DNA of 64,000 nt from Nonlabens marinus S1-08 (GCF_000831385.1 NZ_AP014548.1:744001-808000), one strand, 5' to 3'. Positions 17,267 through 26,805 are shown, numbered from the stretch's first letter. The notes: generated by a model from the letters alone, not told the origin. Numbers and translations: made by a program.

Positions 17267-17665
17267 ATGAAAAAGTTATTTGTGCTTTCTATTATTTTAG
17301 GCTTCTTTCTCTCCTGTGATGAAACAGATGATGTTAATCGTGACACTGAATTAATAGGCACTTGGAAATTAGTTGAACTCTATTCAGATCCAGGAGATGG
17401 TAGCGGAAGATTTAATAGAGTGAACAGTGAAAAGGTTATCATTTTCAAGGAAGATGGTGCCTTAACATCTAATGGTTCTATTTGTGAGATAGATAATGTA
17501 ACTACGAACCCGACTTCAGGAACCTATTCCATTACTGATTCTACCTTTAGATCTGATGATTGTAACAATCCTGATTATGATTATGAATTCATTAAAACTG
17601 AAGGAACAATTACCGTCTACTATCCCTGTATTGAAGGCTGTGCAGCTAGATACCGGAAGCAATAA
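17267..17665 (+). CDS. Lipocalin-like lipoprotein
   Basis: 132 residues with signal peptide MKKLFVLSIILGFFLSC and lipidated Cys17. ELIGTWKLVELYSDPGDGSG is the GxW start of the bacterial lipocalin-like fold. Further strands end in CNNPDYDYEFIKTEGTITVYYPC, with four Cys that could pair. Such small lipoproteins are common in Flavobacteriia; the ligand is unknown. The genes on both sides are plus strand but with their own spacers. Confidence 0.7.
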   Translation: MKKLFVLSIILGFFLSCDETDDVNRDTELIGTWKLVELYSDPGDGSGRFNRVNSEKVIIFKEDGALTSNGSICEIDNVTTNPTSGTYSITDSTFRSDDCNNPDYDYEFIKTEGTITVYYPCIEGCAARYRKQ

Positions 17666-17695
17666 TCTATTTGATAACTAAAGACCGGCACATTT

Positions 17696-18256
17696 ATGAA
17701 ATACTTAATGAACGGTCAAGAAACCGAACGTTTGCGATTTCGTTTACTGGAGCCATCGGACTATGATTCTTGGTTTCCCTTTTTTGCTGATCAAGACATT
17801 TACCGTTTTCTGTTTTTAGATTTTAAAAAGTCTGAGGATGAATTGTGCCAATTTTGGATGGATAAAGTCTTTGCTCGCTATGCGGAAGATCGAGGCGGCA
17901 TGAATGTCATTGAAGATAAGCACACTGGAGACTTCATAGGTCAGTGTGGTTTATTAGTGCAACATATGGATGGTGACGCCAGGTTAGAGGTAGGCTACTC
18001 CTTATTGCCCAATCATCGTGGAAAGGGTTATGCCCTTGAAGCTGCACAATTTGCAAGGAATTACGCTTTCGCGAAAGCGTATGACAAAGACTTTGACAAC
18101 CTCATCGTCTCTATGATACATGTTGATAATGAGCCCTCCATTAAAGTGGCTAAAAACAATCAAATGAAATGGCTCAAAACCTTTGCAGATTTTAATGAAG
18201 AGAATTTTCATGTTTATGGGCAAACCCGTGCCTCTTGGGAGGCTAGCGTTAAATAA
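17696..18256 (+). CDS. GNAT family N-acetyltransferase (RimJ/RimL-like)
   Basis: 186 residues. TERLRFRLLEPSDYDSW is the typical N-terminus of the RimL-like Acetyltransf_3 group. EVGYSLLPNHRGKGYALEAAQFARNYAF contains the acetyl-CoA pyrophosphate loop (RGKGYA). SMIHVDNEPSIKVAKNNQM is the conserved N-x-x-S motif. The acceptor, a protein N-terminus or small molecule, cannot be told. The palindrome copy 18064-18079 falls directly after the CoA loop helix and is read YAFAKAYD. Confidence 0.85.
   Translation: MKYLMNGQETERLRFRLLEPSDYDSWFPFFADQDIYRFLFLDFKKSEDELCQFWMDKVFARYAEDRGGMNVIEDKHTGDFIGQCGLLVQHMDGDARLEVGYSLLPNHRGKGYALEAAQFARNYAFAKAYDKDFDNLIVSMIHVDNEPSIKVAKNNQMKWLKTFADFNEENFHVYGQTRASWEASVK
18064..18079. 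repeat. Dispersed 16-bp palindrome, copy 4
   Basis: Exact core, symmetric to 20 bp (18062-18081, TA outer bases). In the GNAT gene, read AFAKA. Confidence 0.95.
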
Positions 18257-18280
18257 AACTTAGGATAGCAATAGAAAGGC

Positions 18281-18309
18281 TTGAGATCGCAGATCTAGGA
18301 CTACCTTTG
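18281..18309 (+). promoter_or_regulatory. Candidate promoter TTG-N18-TACCTTTG for the thioesterase gene
   Basis: TTG at 18281-18283 and TACCTTTG at 18302-18309 match the Bacteroidetes -33/-7 pattern, 14 bases before the ATG at 18324. Confidence 0.55.
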
Positions 18310-18323
18310 CAAAAAAATTACCC

Positions 18324-18833
18324 ATGGAGAATCGCACACCCAGACAATCTTTTACCACAGTAACAGACCTGGTTCTTCCCAGTGAAACAAACCCATTGAA
18401 TAATCTTTTTGGTGGAGAATTACTGGCGCGTATGGATCGTGCGGCAAGTATAGCTGCAAGGAGACATTGTCGCCGTGTGGTGGTAACAGCATCTGTAAAT
18501 CATGTGGCATTTAGCCGTATGATTCCGTTAGGAAGCGTGGTAACTATTGAAGCCCAGGTTTCCAGGGCTTTTAAATCGTCCATGGAAGTTTATATGGATG
18601 TTTATATTGAAGACCGTGAAAGTGGCGAGCGTACTAAGGCAAATGAGGCTATCTATTCATTTGTTGCGGTAGACGACACTGGCAGACCTGTACAAATACC
18701 AGCCATCCATCCAGAAACTGAGGACGAAAAAAATCGTTATGACGCTGCACTGAGACGCAAACAATTGAGTCTGGTTCTCGCTGGCAAAATGAAAGCTGCG
18801 GAAGCTACTGAGCTTAAAGCTTTATTTGAGTAG
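18324..18833 (+). CDS. Acyl-CoA thioesterase (hotdog fold, YciA/BFIT-like)
   Basis: 169 residues. SETNPLNNLFGGELLARMDRAASIAARRHC holds the conserved N, GG and catalytic Asp of hexameric hotdog acyl-CoA thioesterases. VTASVNHVAFSRMIPLGSVVTIEAQV is the central strand pair. It should hydrolyse medium or long acyl-CoA in the cytoplasm. It is convergent with the EnvC-like gene, with only two bases between stops. Substrate range cannot be read from sequence. Confidence 0.88.
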   Translation: MENRTPRQSFTTVTDLVLPSETNPLNNLFGGELLARMDRAASIAARRHCRRVVVTASVNHVAFSRMIPLGSVVTIEAQVSRAFKSSMEVYMDVYIEDRESGERTKANEAIYSFVAVDDTGRPVQIPAIHPETEDEKNRYDAALRRKQLSLVLAGKMKAAEATELKALFE

Positions 18834-18835
18834 TT

Positions 18836-20041
18836 CTAATTTCTCAGAATCCATCGCGCGGGATCTTGTGTAGAGGCCTCCTCAAGAATCGCAAATTGTA
18901 ACTCTGTTACCCCAGCATAATCTGTAAAGATCTCTCCCAGAGTGGTCAAGGTATTTACCTTTTGACCTTTCTGTACGTTCACGCTCCTTAAGTTCCCATA
19001 GACCGTTGTATAGTTACCGTGACGCACGTGTACCGCTAGGATTCCATCTCTAGATTTGACAATTTGCACCACCTCACCATCAAAAACAGCTCTGGCACTG
19101 GTTCCATTAGGTGCTTGAATACGCAATCCATTAGATGGTATTTCAATCCCTGGCAATACTGGATGCGGCTGATTTCCATAACGCCTGGTGATCACACCTT
19201 CGGGTACCGGCCATGGGAGTTTTCCACGGTTATTGGTAAAGTTTCTAGCCAGTTCTTTAGCCTCTGGAGTTAGGAAGAACTTGCCTTTTGTAGCTCCTAC
19301 TTTTCCTTTATTAGATGCAGCGATATCTGCTTCAATAATCTTGCGTATTTCTCGGTCGATTTTAGCTCGCTCTCTCGCCTTTTGCTGGATTTCAGCCGCG
19401 TATTGCTTCTCGTTCTTCTTAACGTCTTCCAGCAGTACTACTTGCTCTGCTTTATCATCCTTCAATGCTGCTCGTTGTTTCTCGTTAGCAGCAAGTATTT
19501 CTTTTTTCTGAATTTTTTCTAGTTCCAGCTGTGCGTTCTTCTCTTCTAGCAAATTACTTTTAACAGTGATCTCATCTGCTTGTTTCTTACGGTAATCGGC
19601 ATAGGCCTGAAGGTATTGTACTCGTTTGTAGGCTTGTAAAAAATCTTCCGAGGAAAGTAAAAACATCAAACGGCTTTGATCATTTTTAGACTTGTAAGCC
19701 TTCACGATCATCTCACCGTATTCCTTTTTCAATTCTTTGATCTCTGCATTCAGCTTTTTGATTTCCTCTGCATTTGTATTGATGCTGCGGGTAATCAGGT
19801 TGGCTTGCTTGTTGGTAATATTGATAATCTCCTGTGTTTTGGAGATTTTGGAATCAATGGTTTGCACTTGGGACAACACAGATCGTTTGTCCTTCTTAGC
19901 GCTGGATAGTAATTTATCGTATTGGTTGATTTCTGCTTGAATCGCGGCACGGCGCTGCTCCAGCTTGGCTCGTTCAGATTGTGCTTGAGCACTGAAGATT
20001 CCTGCTAGAAAAAATAAAGAAATGTAAAGAAGTGACTTCAT
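18836..20041 (-). CDS. EnvC-like murein hydrolase activator (coiled coil plus degenerate LytM)
   Basis: 401 residues. Signal peptide ends SAQAQ; a long Glu/Lys-rich coiled coil covers roughly residues 20-255; a LytM (M23-like) domain follows (GVITRRYGNQPHPVLPGIEI, ARAVFDGEVVQI). The zinc motifs are broken: GIEIPS replaces the H-x3-D segment and LQFAIL replaces HxH. As in E. coli EnvC, it is probably an activator of amidases rather than an enzyme. It overlaps the DUF4292 gene by one base and is the last gene of the envelope cluster. Confidence 0.88.
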   Translation of the reverse strand: MKSLLYISLFFLAGIFSAQAQSERAKLEQRRAAIQAEINQYDKLLSSAKKDKRSVLSQVQTIDSKISKTQEIINITNKQANLITRSINTNAEEIKKLNAEIKELKKEYGEMIVKAYKSKNDQSRLMFLLSSEDFLQAYKRVQYLQAYADYRKKQADEITVKSNLLEEKNAQLELEKIQKKEILAANEKQRAALKDDKAEQVVLLEDVKKNEKQYAAEIQQKARERAKIDREIRKIIEADIAASNKGKVGATKGKFFLTPEAKELARNFTNNRGKLPWPVPEGVITRRYGNQPHPVLPGIEIPSNGLRIQAPNGTSARAVFDGEVVQIVKSRDGILAVHVRHGNYTTVYGNLRSVNVQKGQKVNTLTTLGEIFTDYAGVTELQFAILEEASTQDPARWILRN

Positions 20042-20799
20042 TAAAAGGTCATGCGTTTATAATTGTCTGGCATCTCAAATGGAAAGCTTAGGTCTTGATC
20101 AAACTCTACATTATTCATTTGTAGCTCTACTTGCACAAGGTTACCATTACTATTAGCATTGATAGTAATATCTTCTGGCAAAACTTTTCCAGAAACCGTC
20201 TGATACTGTAAATACTGAACATCCAGAGTAGTGTTTTCTGATTTCTTACTAATGGATTGTTGTGCCACCTTAAAATCAGAAGGACGTAGCGCAAAAAGTT
20301 TCTCTATCACGCCTGATTGACGAAATTCATAACGGTTATTATCCACCCTATAATCCATAGAATTTAGAGGTTCGATGACCTGACCCAGCAGTAAATTTTC
20401 CAATTGTTCAAAATTCAATTCTTCACCCAGAAAGTCAGATACTAACTGGAAGTCGCCATCGAAGGATCGCTTTTGTAACTTCTCGTAAAATTGAACACGG
20501 TCGGGAGTGATATATACCTTAGCCATGGTGATACCCAACACCCTAACACTCATCCAGATTTGTTTGCCCTTTTCCATCCGCAAATCCACCGTAAGGGAGT
20601 GTGATCTATTTGCATCCTGATACTTGACTCCTAGCCGGGATTGTATGGTATTGAAATCAATTACCGCAAGATTGTGAGCCTTTATAATTTTTGTTTTAGC
20701 TGCTGTGGTAACTGCTTTTTCAGCTGCTTTTTGAGATCCTCCACAAGAAATTAATACAAGTGCTAATACTAGTCCAAATACTCTTTTTGTCATCATCAT
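20041..20799 (-). CDS. DUF4292 lipoprotein
   Basis: 252 residues; signal peptide VFGLVLALVLISC predicts lipidation near Cys19. SLTVDLRMEKGKQIWMSVRVLGITMAKVYITPDRVQFYEK and the beta-rich remainder look like the LolA/LolB-like fold predicted for DUF4292. That would fit lipoprotein or lipid handling in the periplasm, but no function is proven. It sits between a TPR gene and the EnvC-like gene with overlaps or 3-base gaps, the conserved order in Flavobacteriia. Confidence 0.82.
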   Translation of the reverse strand: MMMTKRVFGLVLALVLISCGGSQKAAEKAVTTAAKTKIIKAHNLAVIDFNTIQSRLGVKYQDANRSHSLTVDLRMEKGKQIWMSVRVLGITMAKVYITPDRVQFYEKLQKRSFDGDFQLVSDFLGEELNFEQLENLLLGQVIEPLNSMDYRVDNNRYEFRQSGVIEKLFALRPSDFKVAQQSISKKSENTTLDVQYLQYQTVSGKVLPEDITINANSNGNLVQVELQMNNVEFDQDLSFPFEMPDNYKRMTF

Positions 20800-20802
20800 A
20801 TT

Positions 20803-22170
20803 TTAGTTACCCATGGAATTCATTTTTAATTGCGCCTCTTTTGCTTTGGCAGCATCTCCTAATTTTTCATAAGCCACAACCAGTTGACCGTAGATATCCT
20901 TTTCTAGTTGGGGCTCATCTAATAAAAAGGATAAACCAGTTTCCAACTGATTTATTGCCTTTTTAAAATCTCCTAATTTGTTTAAAGCAGCCCCATTGAT
21001 CAAATATAATAAGGGTTGGGTGGGAAAACTTTCTAGTGCTGCTGTGGATAGAGTTTCCGCTTTCGCGAAAGCGCCTGTATCTAAATACAACAGTGCCGTA
21101 GTTTTTATCAATTCAAAATCCTGATTATTCAATTCCATAGCTGTCTCGTAAAATGAAACTGCGGCTTGCAGCTGTTTTTCTTCCTTGTAGTGATCACCTA
21201 GAGCGAGATATGCATCAATACTCTCGACATTATCTTTAAAATCTTCAATCGCAGGCTGGATGTAAGCACTTAAAGCAGGATTATTTTTTGCAGTAGCCAG
21301 AAAATCCTTTAAAACTTCTACTTTCAGAGACTCCTCTAGTCCCGCAGACTCAAAGATGCGTTTCATACTTTGCAATCCTGTCTCAAGCTCTCCAGATTCT
21401 AGATAAATCTTATACAGTGCTACTTGTGCACTATCACTATCTGGTAAGGCATCGCTGAGTTTCTCGGCAAATTCTTGGGTTTTATCCATGTTGTTGATGC
21501 GGCTGTAACCGTAAATAAGCTGGATGTACAACTGCTCATTATCAGGGTCTACGGCTAGCTTTTCCTCCAGTTCTTCCAGATTGCCCGTGATGCGTTCTTC
21601 CTGTTGCTGGTTGTTTTGCAAAGAGCGTCGCAACACACTGCGGCGTTCATTAAGCCCTAATTTTTGGTCTAAATCTTCAATTACCGCTAGAGCTTTTTCT
21701 TTATTGCTGATGCGTAGGTACGCTACCGGCAATAGCTCTTGGTAATTGACATTGTCTTTAGCGAGCTTTTCCAGCACATTCACTGCCTTGGAATATTCCT
21801 GCTGCTGATTGTACACTTCAAGCAAATTGTCCAGAAGCCACTCGCGTTCTCCAGAGATGTTGATGGCAGCAAGTAGATGGGTTTCCGCTTTCGCGAAAGC
21901 GTTACTCGCCATATAATTCTTTGCAAGCTCAAACTGTACCGCCCCATTGTCAGGCTCTAGGCGCTCACAAATTAAAAGTTTCTCGATGGCGCGATCGTGG
22001 TTCTCCCGAGCCTTAAGCGACAGGGCATCAAAAAAATTCTCCTTAAATGCATCTGAAACCACGCCTAAATCGTCCTCACTAACCTCCACAGCCGCAACTT
22101 CCTCTTGTGCGTGAGCAGCAAGGAATGTGAAGAATAGAACTGAAAACAAGAGTTTTTTCATAGGAGGCAA
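20803..22170 (-). CDS. Tetratricopeptide-repeat periplasmic protein
   Basis: 455 residues with signal peptide ending AHAQ. About a dozen TPR units can be followed from residue 35 to the end (for example AVQFELAKNYMASNAFAKAETHLL). It is probably a scaffold for the envelope machinery encoded around it. It is unusual in holding two copies of the dispersed palindrome 828 bp apart. Both are read as the same TPR consensus FAKAE in two different repeats, where they fit the helix A/B pattern without adding length. Confidence 0.88.
   Translation of the reverse strand: MPPMKKLLFSVLFFTFLAAHAQEEVAAVEVSEDDLGVVSDAFKENFFDALSLKARENHDRAIEKLLICERLEPDNGAVQFELAKNYMASNAFAKAETHLLAAINISGEREWLLDNLLEVYNQQQEYSKAVNVLEKLAKDNVNYQELLPVAYLRISNKEKALAVIEDLDQKLGLNERRSVLRRSLQNNQQQEERITGNLEELEEKLAVDPDNEQLYIQLIYGYSRINNMDKTQEFAEKLSDALPDSDSAQVALYKIYLESGELETGLQSMKRIFESAGLEESLKVEVLKDFLATAKNNPALSAYIQPAIEDFKDNVESIDAYLALGDHYKEEKQLQAAVSFYETAMELNNQDFELIKTTALLYLDTGAFAKAETLSTAALESFPTQPLLYLINGAALNKLGDFKKAINQLETGLSFLLDEPQLEKDIYGQLVVAYEKLGDAAKAKEAQLKMNSMGN
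21058..21073. repeat. Dispersed 16-bp palindrome, copy 5
   Basis: Exact core in the TPR gene, read TGAFAKAETL. Confidence 0.95.
21886..21901. repeat. Dispersed 16-bp palindrome, copy 6
   Basis: Exact core in the same TPR gene, read SNAFAKAETH. Confidence 0.95.
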
Positions 22171-22182
22171 TTAACTCAACAA

Positions 22183-23199
22183 TTATTCCATGGTGGAATA
22201 ATCACCGATGCTGATGTACTTAAAATCACCATTGTATTTAACATGGTTCCCTATCATTGCCTCGTCAAGGGTTGCATTTTTTATAACCGAATTGTTTTGT
22301 ATCAAGCTATTGCTGATTTTGCAATTAGTAATGGTAGTTCCAGCACCTACACTCACGTGAGGTCCTACGGTTGAATTTTTGATCACGACGTCATCTGCAA
22401 TAACACAAGGTTCAATAATCTTTGAATTTTCTAGAGTTGCCTTAGTTTTTATTTCTTCACTGCCATCCGTGACCATGAATTTCATGATGCGCGTGTTAGT
22501 ATCGATCGCAACCTCCTTATTCCCACAATCCATCCATTCATCAACGGTTCCGGTCTTGAATATATTTCCTTTAGACATCAATCTTTTGATACCATCATTG
22601 ATCTGGTACTCACCACCATTGATGATATCGTTATCGATCACGTATTGAAGTTCTTTTTTAAGGTCTGCGATTTCTTTGAAATAATAGATCCCAATTACCG
22701 CTTGATTGCTGACAAATTCCTTAGGCTTCTCGACCAATTCTGTAATCTCTTCTTTCTCGTTGAGTTTCACCACACCATAGGCTTCTGGATGGTCGACCTC
22801 TTTAGTCCATATCACAGCATCTGCCGCTGGGTCCAGTTCAAAACTCGCACGTATCAGCGTATCTGCATAAGCGACAACCGCTGGGCCAGAAAGAGAAGGC
22901 TCTGCACACATGATGGCATGGCCAGTTCCCAATGGTTCGAGCTGACGGTAGATACTCGCTTTAGCACCAAGGCTTTCTGCAAGTTCCTCCAAACTCTTGA
23001 CAACATCATCACCAAAAAAAGCGGGATCACCCAAGATAAAAGCAATCTCTTCAACTGGTTCGCTCAGGATATTTGCAATATCACGCACCAATCTATGAAC
23101 GATGGGTTTGTTTGCTATCGGGATTAATGGTTTAGGAACGGTTAATGAATGAGGTCTTAATCTGGAGCCGCGACCGGCCATGGGGACAATTATTTTCAT
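22183..23199 (-). CDS. Sugar-1-phosphate nucleotidyltransferase with left-handed beta-helix tail
   Basis: 338 residues. IVPMAGRGSRLRPHSLTVPKPLIPIANKPI is the nucleotide-binding signature (GxGxRxxPxTxxxPKP). VVAYADTLI and ELVEKPKEF continue the RmlA/ManC-like core. From residue 250, hexapeptide-like repeats (VIADDVVIKNSTVGPHVSVGAGTTITNCKI) form a left-handed beta helix as in GlmU-type enzymes. It should activate a sugar for glycan synthesis; glucose or mannose cannot be distinguished here. It lies 12 bp upstream of the TPR gene, inside the envelope cluster. Confidence 0.88.
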   Translation of the reverse strand: MKIIVPMAGRGSRLRPHSLTVPKPLIPIANKPIVHRLVRDIANILSEPVEEIAFILGDPAFFGDDVVKSLEELAESLGAKASIYRQLEPLGTGHAIMCAEPSLSGPAVVAYADTLIRASFELDPAADAVIWTKEVDHPEAYGVVKLNEKEEITELVEKPKEFVSNQAVIGIYYFKEIADLKKELQYVIDNDIINGGEYQINDGIKRLMSKGNIFKTGTVDEWMDCGNKEVAIDTNTRIMKFMVTDGSEEIKTKATLENSKIIEPCVIADDVVIKNSTVGPHVSVGAGTTITNCKISNSLIQNNSVIKNATLDEAMIGNHVKYNGDFKYISIGDYSTME

Positions 23200-23211
23200 A
23201 GGCGTGTGACA

Positions 23212-23231
23212 ATTTCCGCAAAGGCGGAAAT
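23212..23231. repeat. REP-like hairpin in the leader of the nucleotidyltransferase gene
   Basis: ATTTCCGC-AAAG-GCGGAAAT, eight-base arms, 13 bp upstream of the start codon at 23199. It could be a dispersed hairpin repeat or a leader structure. Confidence 0.5.
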
Positions 23232-23355
23232 CTTTATATGGTTTATTCCAATATTATTTTGAAATCTTTTTGACTTGTTTTCTAATGCGCTAAGGTAAAA
23301 ACTTTAGTTCTTAAAGGTTTGTTTAAATATGACACAAGCCTAGAGCATGCTATAA

Positions 23356-24276
23356 TTATTCATTCAAGGTAATTTCATGTTTAGCGGCAATTTCTCTGAA
23401 TCTCTCCAGATTGTCATTTTCTTTCATTCCTTTATAAACGGCGCTTAAGACGGCCTCAGCGTCCTGCTTGTAAGGAGAATTGACTTCCGCGTACATTTTG
23501 TAGGCTGGGAAAATATTATTTGCAGCCAATTCATAATTCTTAGTAAGTAAACCGCATTGTGATAGTCCAAAATATCCTTCAGGATCTTCTGGGTAGCGCT
23601 CAATATATTCTTCATATGCTTTGATCGCTTTCTTGTAGTCTTTCTCCAGTCTATAGGCGATGGGCAGGTTTTGAAGTGGCATTTTACCATAAGGATCAAT
23701 CTTCAGTGATTTTCTGTAGGCGTTAATCGCTTCTTTATAATTGTCCAACCTTCTATGAGAAACACCCAACATGTCCCATGCAAAGGCAAAGTATTCGTCT
23801 TCTTTTACTGCTTTCCCGTATAGTTCTACGGCTTTTTTGAAATCTCCAGCGTTATAGACTTGATAGCCCTGATTGTAATATTCCATGGCTTTTTCATTAT
23901 CACTGTAAGAATTTGTGCTTGATGGCTTAGCATTATTGAGTAGGATGTTGAGTGCCTTGCAATTGTCGATTAATTCTCGCTCGATTTTTTCATAACCTTC
24001 GCTCGCATTGATGGTAATGTTAATGTCTTTTTCTGTTCTGGTCGTATCCTTTGATTTTTCTAGAGCGCCAAACAACTTAGTAGAGATCTGTTGTGCCATG
24101 ATGGCGTCTTTGATGCACTCTTCTACCTGTTCATTTTGATCCTTTTTGTTTTCATTGATATCAATCTTCGCAATACACTCACAGGCTTCTTCAGCAGGTG
24201 ACTTGGTAACCTCATCTTGAGCCTGACAGCAGTAACCAATTAATATCAAAACAATAATCGACAATGTGTTTTTCAT
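23356..24276 (-). CDS. Secreted TPR protein
   Basis: 306 residues; signal peptide MKNTLSIIVLILIGYCCQAQ. The N-terminal part has CECIAKIDINE and EECIKDAIMAQ, a small Cys-rich segment. At least four TPR units follow (AMEYYNQGYQVYNAGDFKKAVELYGKAV, AFAWDMLGVSHRRLDNYKEAINAYRKSL and more). Function unknown, likely protein binding in the periplasm. It and its upstream neighbour lie between dut and the nucleotidyltransferase gene and carry wider spacers than the rest of the cluster, so they may be later additions. Confidence 0.75.
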   Translation of the reverse strand: MKNTLSIIVLILIGYCCQAQDEVTKSPAEEACECIAKIDINENKKDQNEQVEECIKDAIMAQQISTKLFGALEKSKDTTRTEKDINITINASEGYEKIERELIDNCKALNILLNNAKPSSTNSYSDNEKAMEYYNQGYQVYNAGDFKKAVELYGKAVKEDEYFAFAWDMLGVSHRRLDNYKEAINAYRKSLKIDPYGKMPLQNLPIAYRLEKDYKKAIKAYEEYIERYPEDPEGYFGLSQCGLLTKNYELAANNIFPAYKMYAEVNSPYKQDAEAVLSAVYKGMKENDNLERFREIAAKHEITLNE

Positions 24277-24307
24277 AGAAATTTGATTTTAAGAATAGAA
24301 AAGATAC

Positions 24308-24335
24308 GAACTACGCTTTCGCTCAAGCGTAGTTC
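24308..24335. repeat. Variant palindrome, arms of 11 bp with 6-base loop
   Basis: GAACTACGCTT and AAGCGTAGTTC separated by TCGCTC. It resembles a diverged form of the dispersed palindrome in which the right half has lost its GAA. Intergenic between two minus-strand genes; it could act as a terminator or a relic. Confidence 0.5.
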
Positions 24336-24339
24336 GCTA

Positions 24340-24780
24340 CTAGATCTTTTTCATGGGCATCCACATTCTCTTATCATTTGAAATTGCATGGAATGAGGCC
24401 ATAAGATAATTATCGGTGATTTTGTATTTGAAGAAGCCGTCGGGTATGTTTTCAGCATGTTCTTGCTCGGTGTCATTGCATCTATGATCTCGAACATGGT
24501 AAGAGGAGTACTTTAAAAAAATAGAATCACCTTTTCTCGACCAGTCACCCTCATAAGTTGTCCCACAAGTATCTAAAATAAATTTATTTTCAGGCATTAG
24601 ATTTAAAGCTGGTCCCATGGCTTGGCCTTGGGGTCTTATCTCTTTTTTCTCCTTTCTCAGCTCCCACTTTTTGATGATGGACGCTTTGTAACACCCTAAC
24701 AGATTGTCATCTTCTTTCAAAGATGGTGAGCAACTTGCAAGCAAGAGCATAACGCAAATAAAAAAGAATTTTTGTTTCAT
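24340..24780 (-). CDS. Small lipoprotein of unknown function
   Basis: 146 residues; signal peptide MKQKFFFICVMLLLASC with lipidation at Cys17. KFILDTCGTTYEGDWSRKGDSIFLKY and DNYLMASFHAISNDKRMWMP suggest a small beta-barrel lipocalin-like fold. No firm family. It lies downstream of dut with a 50-bp spacer and upstream of the TPR gene; the palindrome variant at 24308-24335 follows its stop. Confidence 0.55.
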   Translation of the reverse strand: MKQKFFFICVMLLLASCSPSLKEDDNLLGCYKASIIKKWELRKEKKEIRPQGQAMGPALNLMPENKFILDTCGTTYEGDWSRKGDSIFLKYSSYHVRDHRCNDTEQEHAENIPDGFFKYKITDNYLMASFHAISNDKRMWMPMKKI

Positions 24781-24830
24781 GAAAAAATTATTGATTCTAA
24801 TCTAATAGATTTCCACCTGAGCGGTAATCT

Positions 24831-25265
24831 TTACTTTACTCCCGTACTCCCAAAACCGCCAGAACCGCGATCAGTTTCTCCAAGAACCTCAACTTCTTCC
24901 CATTGTGGTTGCTCGTGTTTTGCAATGACCAGTTGGGCGATGCGCTCGCCGTTTTCTATCGTAAAATCTTCATTGGAAAGATTGACTAATATCACGCCTA
25001 TCTCGCCGCGATAGTCGGCATCAATAGTTCCTGGAGCGTTGAGGACAGTAATTCCTTTTTTTGCAGCTAGACCGCTGCGTGGTCTTACTTGCGCCTCGGT
25101 GCCAACGGGCAATTCTATAAATAATCCTGTTTTTACAATGGCTCGTTCCAGCGGTTTTAAAATAACGGATTCTGTTATTGAGGCTCTTATATCCATTCCT
25201 GCGCTGCCAACGGTTTCATAAGCTGGTAAATCGTGGGCGGATTTATTAATAATTTTTACGGTCAT
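24831..25265 (-). CDS. dut: dUTP diphosphatase
   Basis: Hydrolyses dUTP to dUMP, keeping uracil out of DNA and supplying thymidylate synthesis. All five trimeric dUTPase motifs are visible: [42 protein letters not shown] and [10 protein letters not shown] at the C-terminus. 144 residues is standard. It overlaps the upstream flippase gene by four bases (ATGA), the usual arrangement in Flavobacteriia. Confidence 0.97.
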   Translation of the reverse strand: MTVKIINKSAHDLPAYETVGSAGMDIRASITESVILKPLERAIVKTGLFIELPVGTEAQVRPRSGLAAKKGITVLNAPGTIDADYRGEIGVILVNLSNEDFTIENGERIAQLVIAKHEQPQWEEVEVLGETDRGSGGFGSTGVK

Positions 25266-26716
25266 GTTTTTTTGAGTAATGTTTTAATAAAATTTCTTTC
25301 TCGGCCTAGAATGAACAGGGAAACAATCGCAGCAAGCGTGATTCCAGAAAGGTACATTTGCCAAGTATTAGCGCCAAAATACTCTCGTATTCCGTAAAAG
25401 AAAAACACAGTGGAACCAATGGAAATCGCCAAATACAACAACATATTCCCAACTTCATACGGGATGTGGTAATGTTTTCTCCCTAACAAATAGGAAACTA
25501 TCATCATCAAACCGTAAGCCGCGCAGGTCGTCAATGCACTTGCCATGTACCCAATTATCGGAATGAGCCAGATGTTGAGTCCTATCGTTATTGCTGCTCC
25601 CAAAACAGAAATCCACGCGCCATAACTCGTGCGATCCGTTACTTTATACCAGACAGATAGCGTTTGGTAAATACCAAAAAACAGATAGGCCACCAATATT
25701 ACCGGAACAATATTCAACGCCTCCCAATATTCCTCAGCAATTATGGCTCGCTTAATGACATCCACAAAGACCGTATAGGTTATCAATGCTATAGATCCCA
25801 GCACCACAAACATCTTGGTAATCATCGCATAGGTGGCGGTGGCATTTTTACTTTTGGACTCGCTAAAAAAGAAAGGTTCGATACCCAATTTAAAGGCTGT
25901 GGCAAACAAAGTCATCCCAACAGCAACTCGATAACAAGCTGTGTAAACACCAACTTGTGCTGTCGCATCATCAATAAGCAGCCATTCCAGCAGGATCTTG
26001 TCAAAAGTTTCATTGATCGCAAAGGCTATTCCCGCAATCAAAATGGGAAATCCGTAGCGTAGCATTTTCTTCCATAAACGAGCGTCAAATTCCCATTTGC
26101 GCAAGTAGATTTTACAAACTACCAGCAAAGTGAATGCACTTGCTGCCATCAATGCAATAAAGTAAAGCTCAACTTTATCGGCTGGAAGGTATTGGGCGAG
26201 TGCCGGCAAATCTGGCAGCCAAATTAAAAATATCGCCGTCATACCAACGGATATAATCACATTCACCATCTTGATCACCGCATATTTCATCGCTTTTCCC
26301 TGAGCACGCATCCATGCAAACGGGATGACCATCAAAGTATCAAAAGCTAGAATCCCGATCACCCATTTCCAATAATCAGCGGACTTGCCCGACCATTCCG
26401 CAATTTGATCCAAGCCTAGAAACGCCAGCACAACAAATGCAATCGTGGTAGCTAGCAGCGAAATAAGTCCTGTACTAATGACTTTGTTGTCGTTCTCGCT
26501 TTCGCGAAAGCGGAAAAACGCCGTCTCCATACCATAAGTCAACACCACGTTTGCTAAAATAATCCATGAAAAAATGATGGAAACCTCGCCAAAAGCGGTT
26601 TTGCTAGGCAAGTATTCAGTCAACAATAGCGTAAGGAGAACCGTCAGTAATCTGGGCAGGACCGTTGCCAGACCATACACAAAGGTGTGTTTAAAAAGAC
26701 GGTTGATGGAACTCAA
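25262..26716 (-). CDS. Oligosaccharide flippase family protein (Wzx/MurJ-like, MOP superfamily)
   Basis: 484 residues with about 14 membrane helices, starting [29 protein letters not shown]. The layout matches the polysaccharide synthesis flippases that move lipid-linked sugars across the inner membrane. It is translationally coupled to dut and, with the downstream nucleotidyltransferase, fits glycan export. The palindrome copy 26497-26512 is read FRFRESEND in the cytoplasmic loop between the second and third helices. Confidence 0.88.
   Translation of the reverse strand: MSSINRLFKHTFVYGLATVLPRLLTVLLTLLLTEYLPSKTAFGEVSIIFSWIILANVVLTYGMETAFFRFRESENDNKVISTGLISLLATTIAFVVLAFLGLDQIAEWSGKSADYWKWVIGILAFDTLMVIPFAWMRAQGKAMKYAVIKMVNVIISVGMTAIFLIWLPDLPALAQYLPADKVELYFIALMAASAFTLLVVCKIYLRKWEFDARLWKKMLRYGFPILIAGIAFAINETFDKILLEWLLIDDATAQVGVYTACYRVAVGMTLFATAFKLGIEPFFFSESKSKNATATYAMITKMFVVLGSIALITYTVFVDVIKRAIIAEEYWEALNIVPVILVAYLFFGIYQTLSVWYKVTDRTSYGAWISVLGAAITIGLNIWLIPIIGYMASALTTCAAYGLMMIVSYLLGRKHYHIPYEVGNMLLYLAISIGSTVFFFYGIREYFGANTWQMYLSGITLAAIVSLFILGRERNFIKTLLKKT
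26497..26512. repeat. Dispersed 16-bp palindrome, copy 7
   Basis: Exact core in the flippase gene, read RFRES. Confidence 0.95.
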
Positions 26717-26751
26717 AGACAGTTGGTTTAGAGGCTCAAAGGTACAATTAA

Positions 26752-26780
26752 GGCTGCATTTCCAAGATGGAAATGCAGCC
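26752..26780. terminator. Hairpin between the lipoprotein and flippase genes
   Basis: A 12-bp perfect stem (GGCTGCATTTCC arm, AAGAT loop). In the minus direction it follows the lipoprotein stop and precedes the flippase start; the U-run after it is weak, so termination may be partial. Confidence 0.6.
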
Positions 26781-26805
26781 CGGTATTTTTTATGAAAGAT
26801 TGTAC

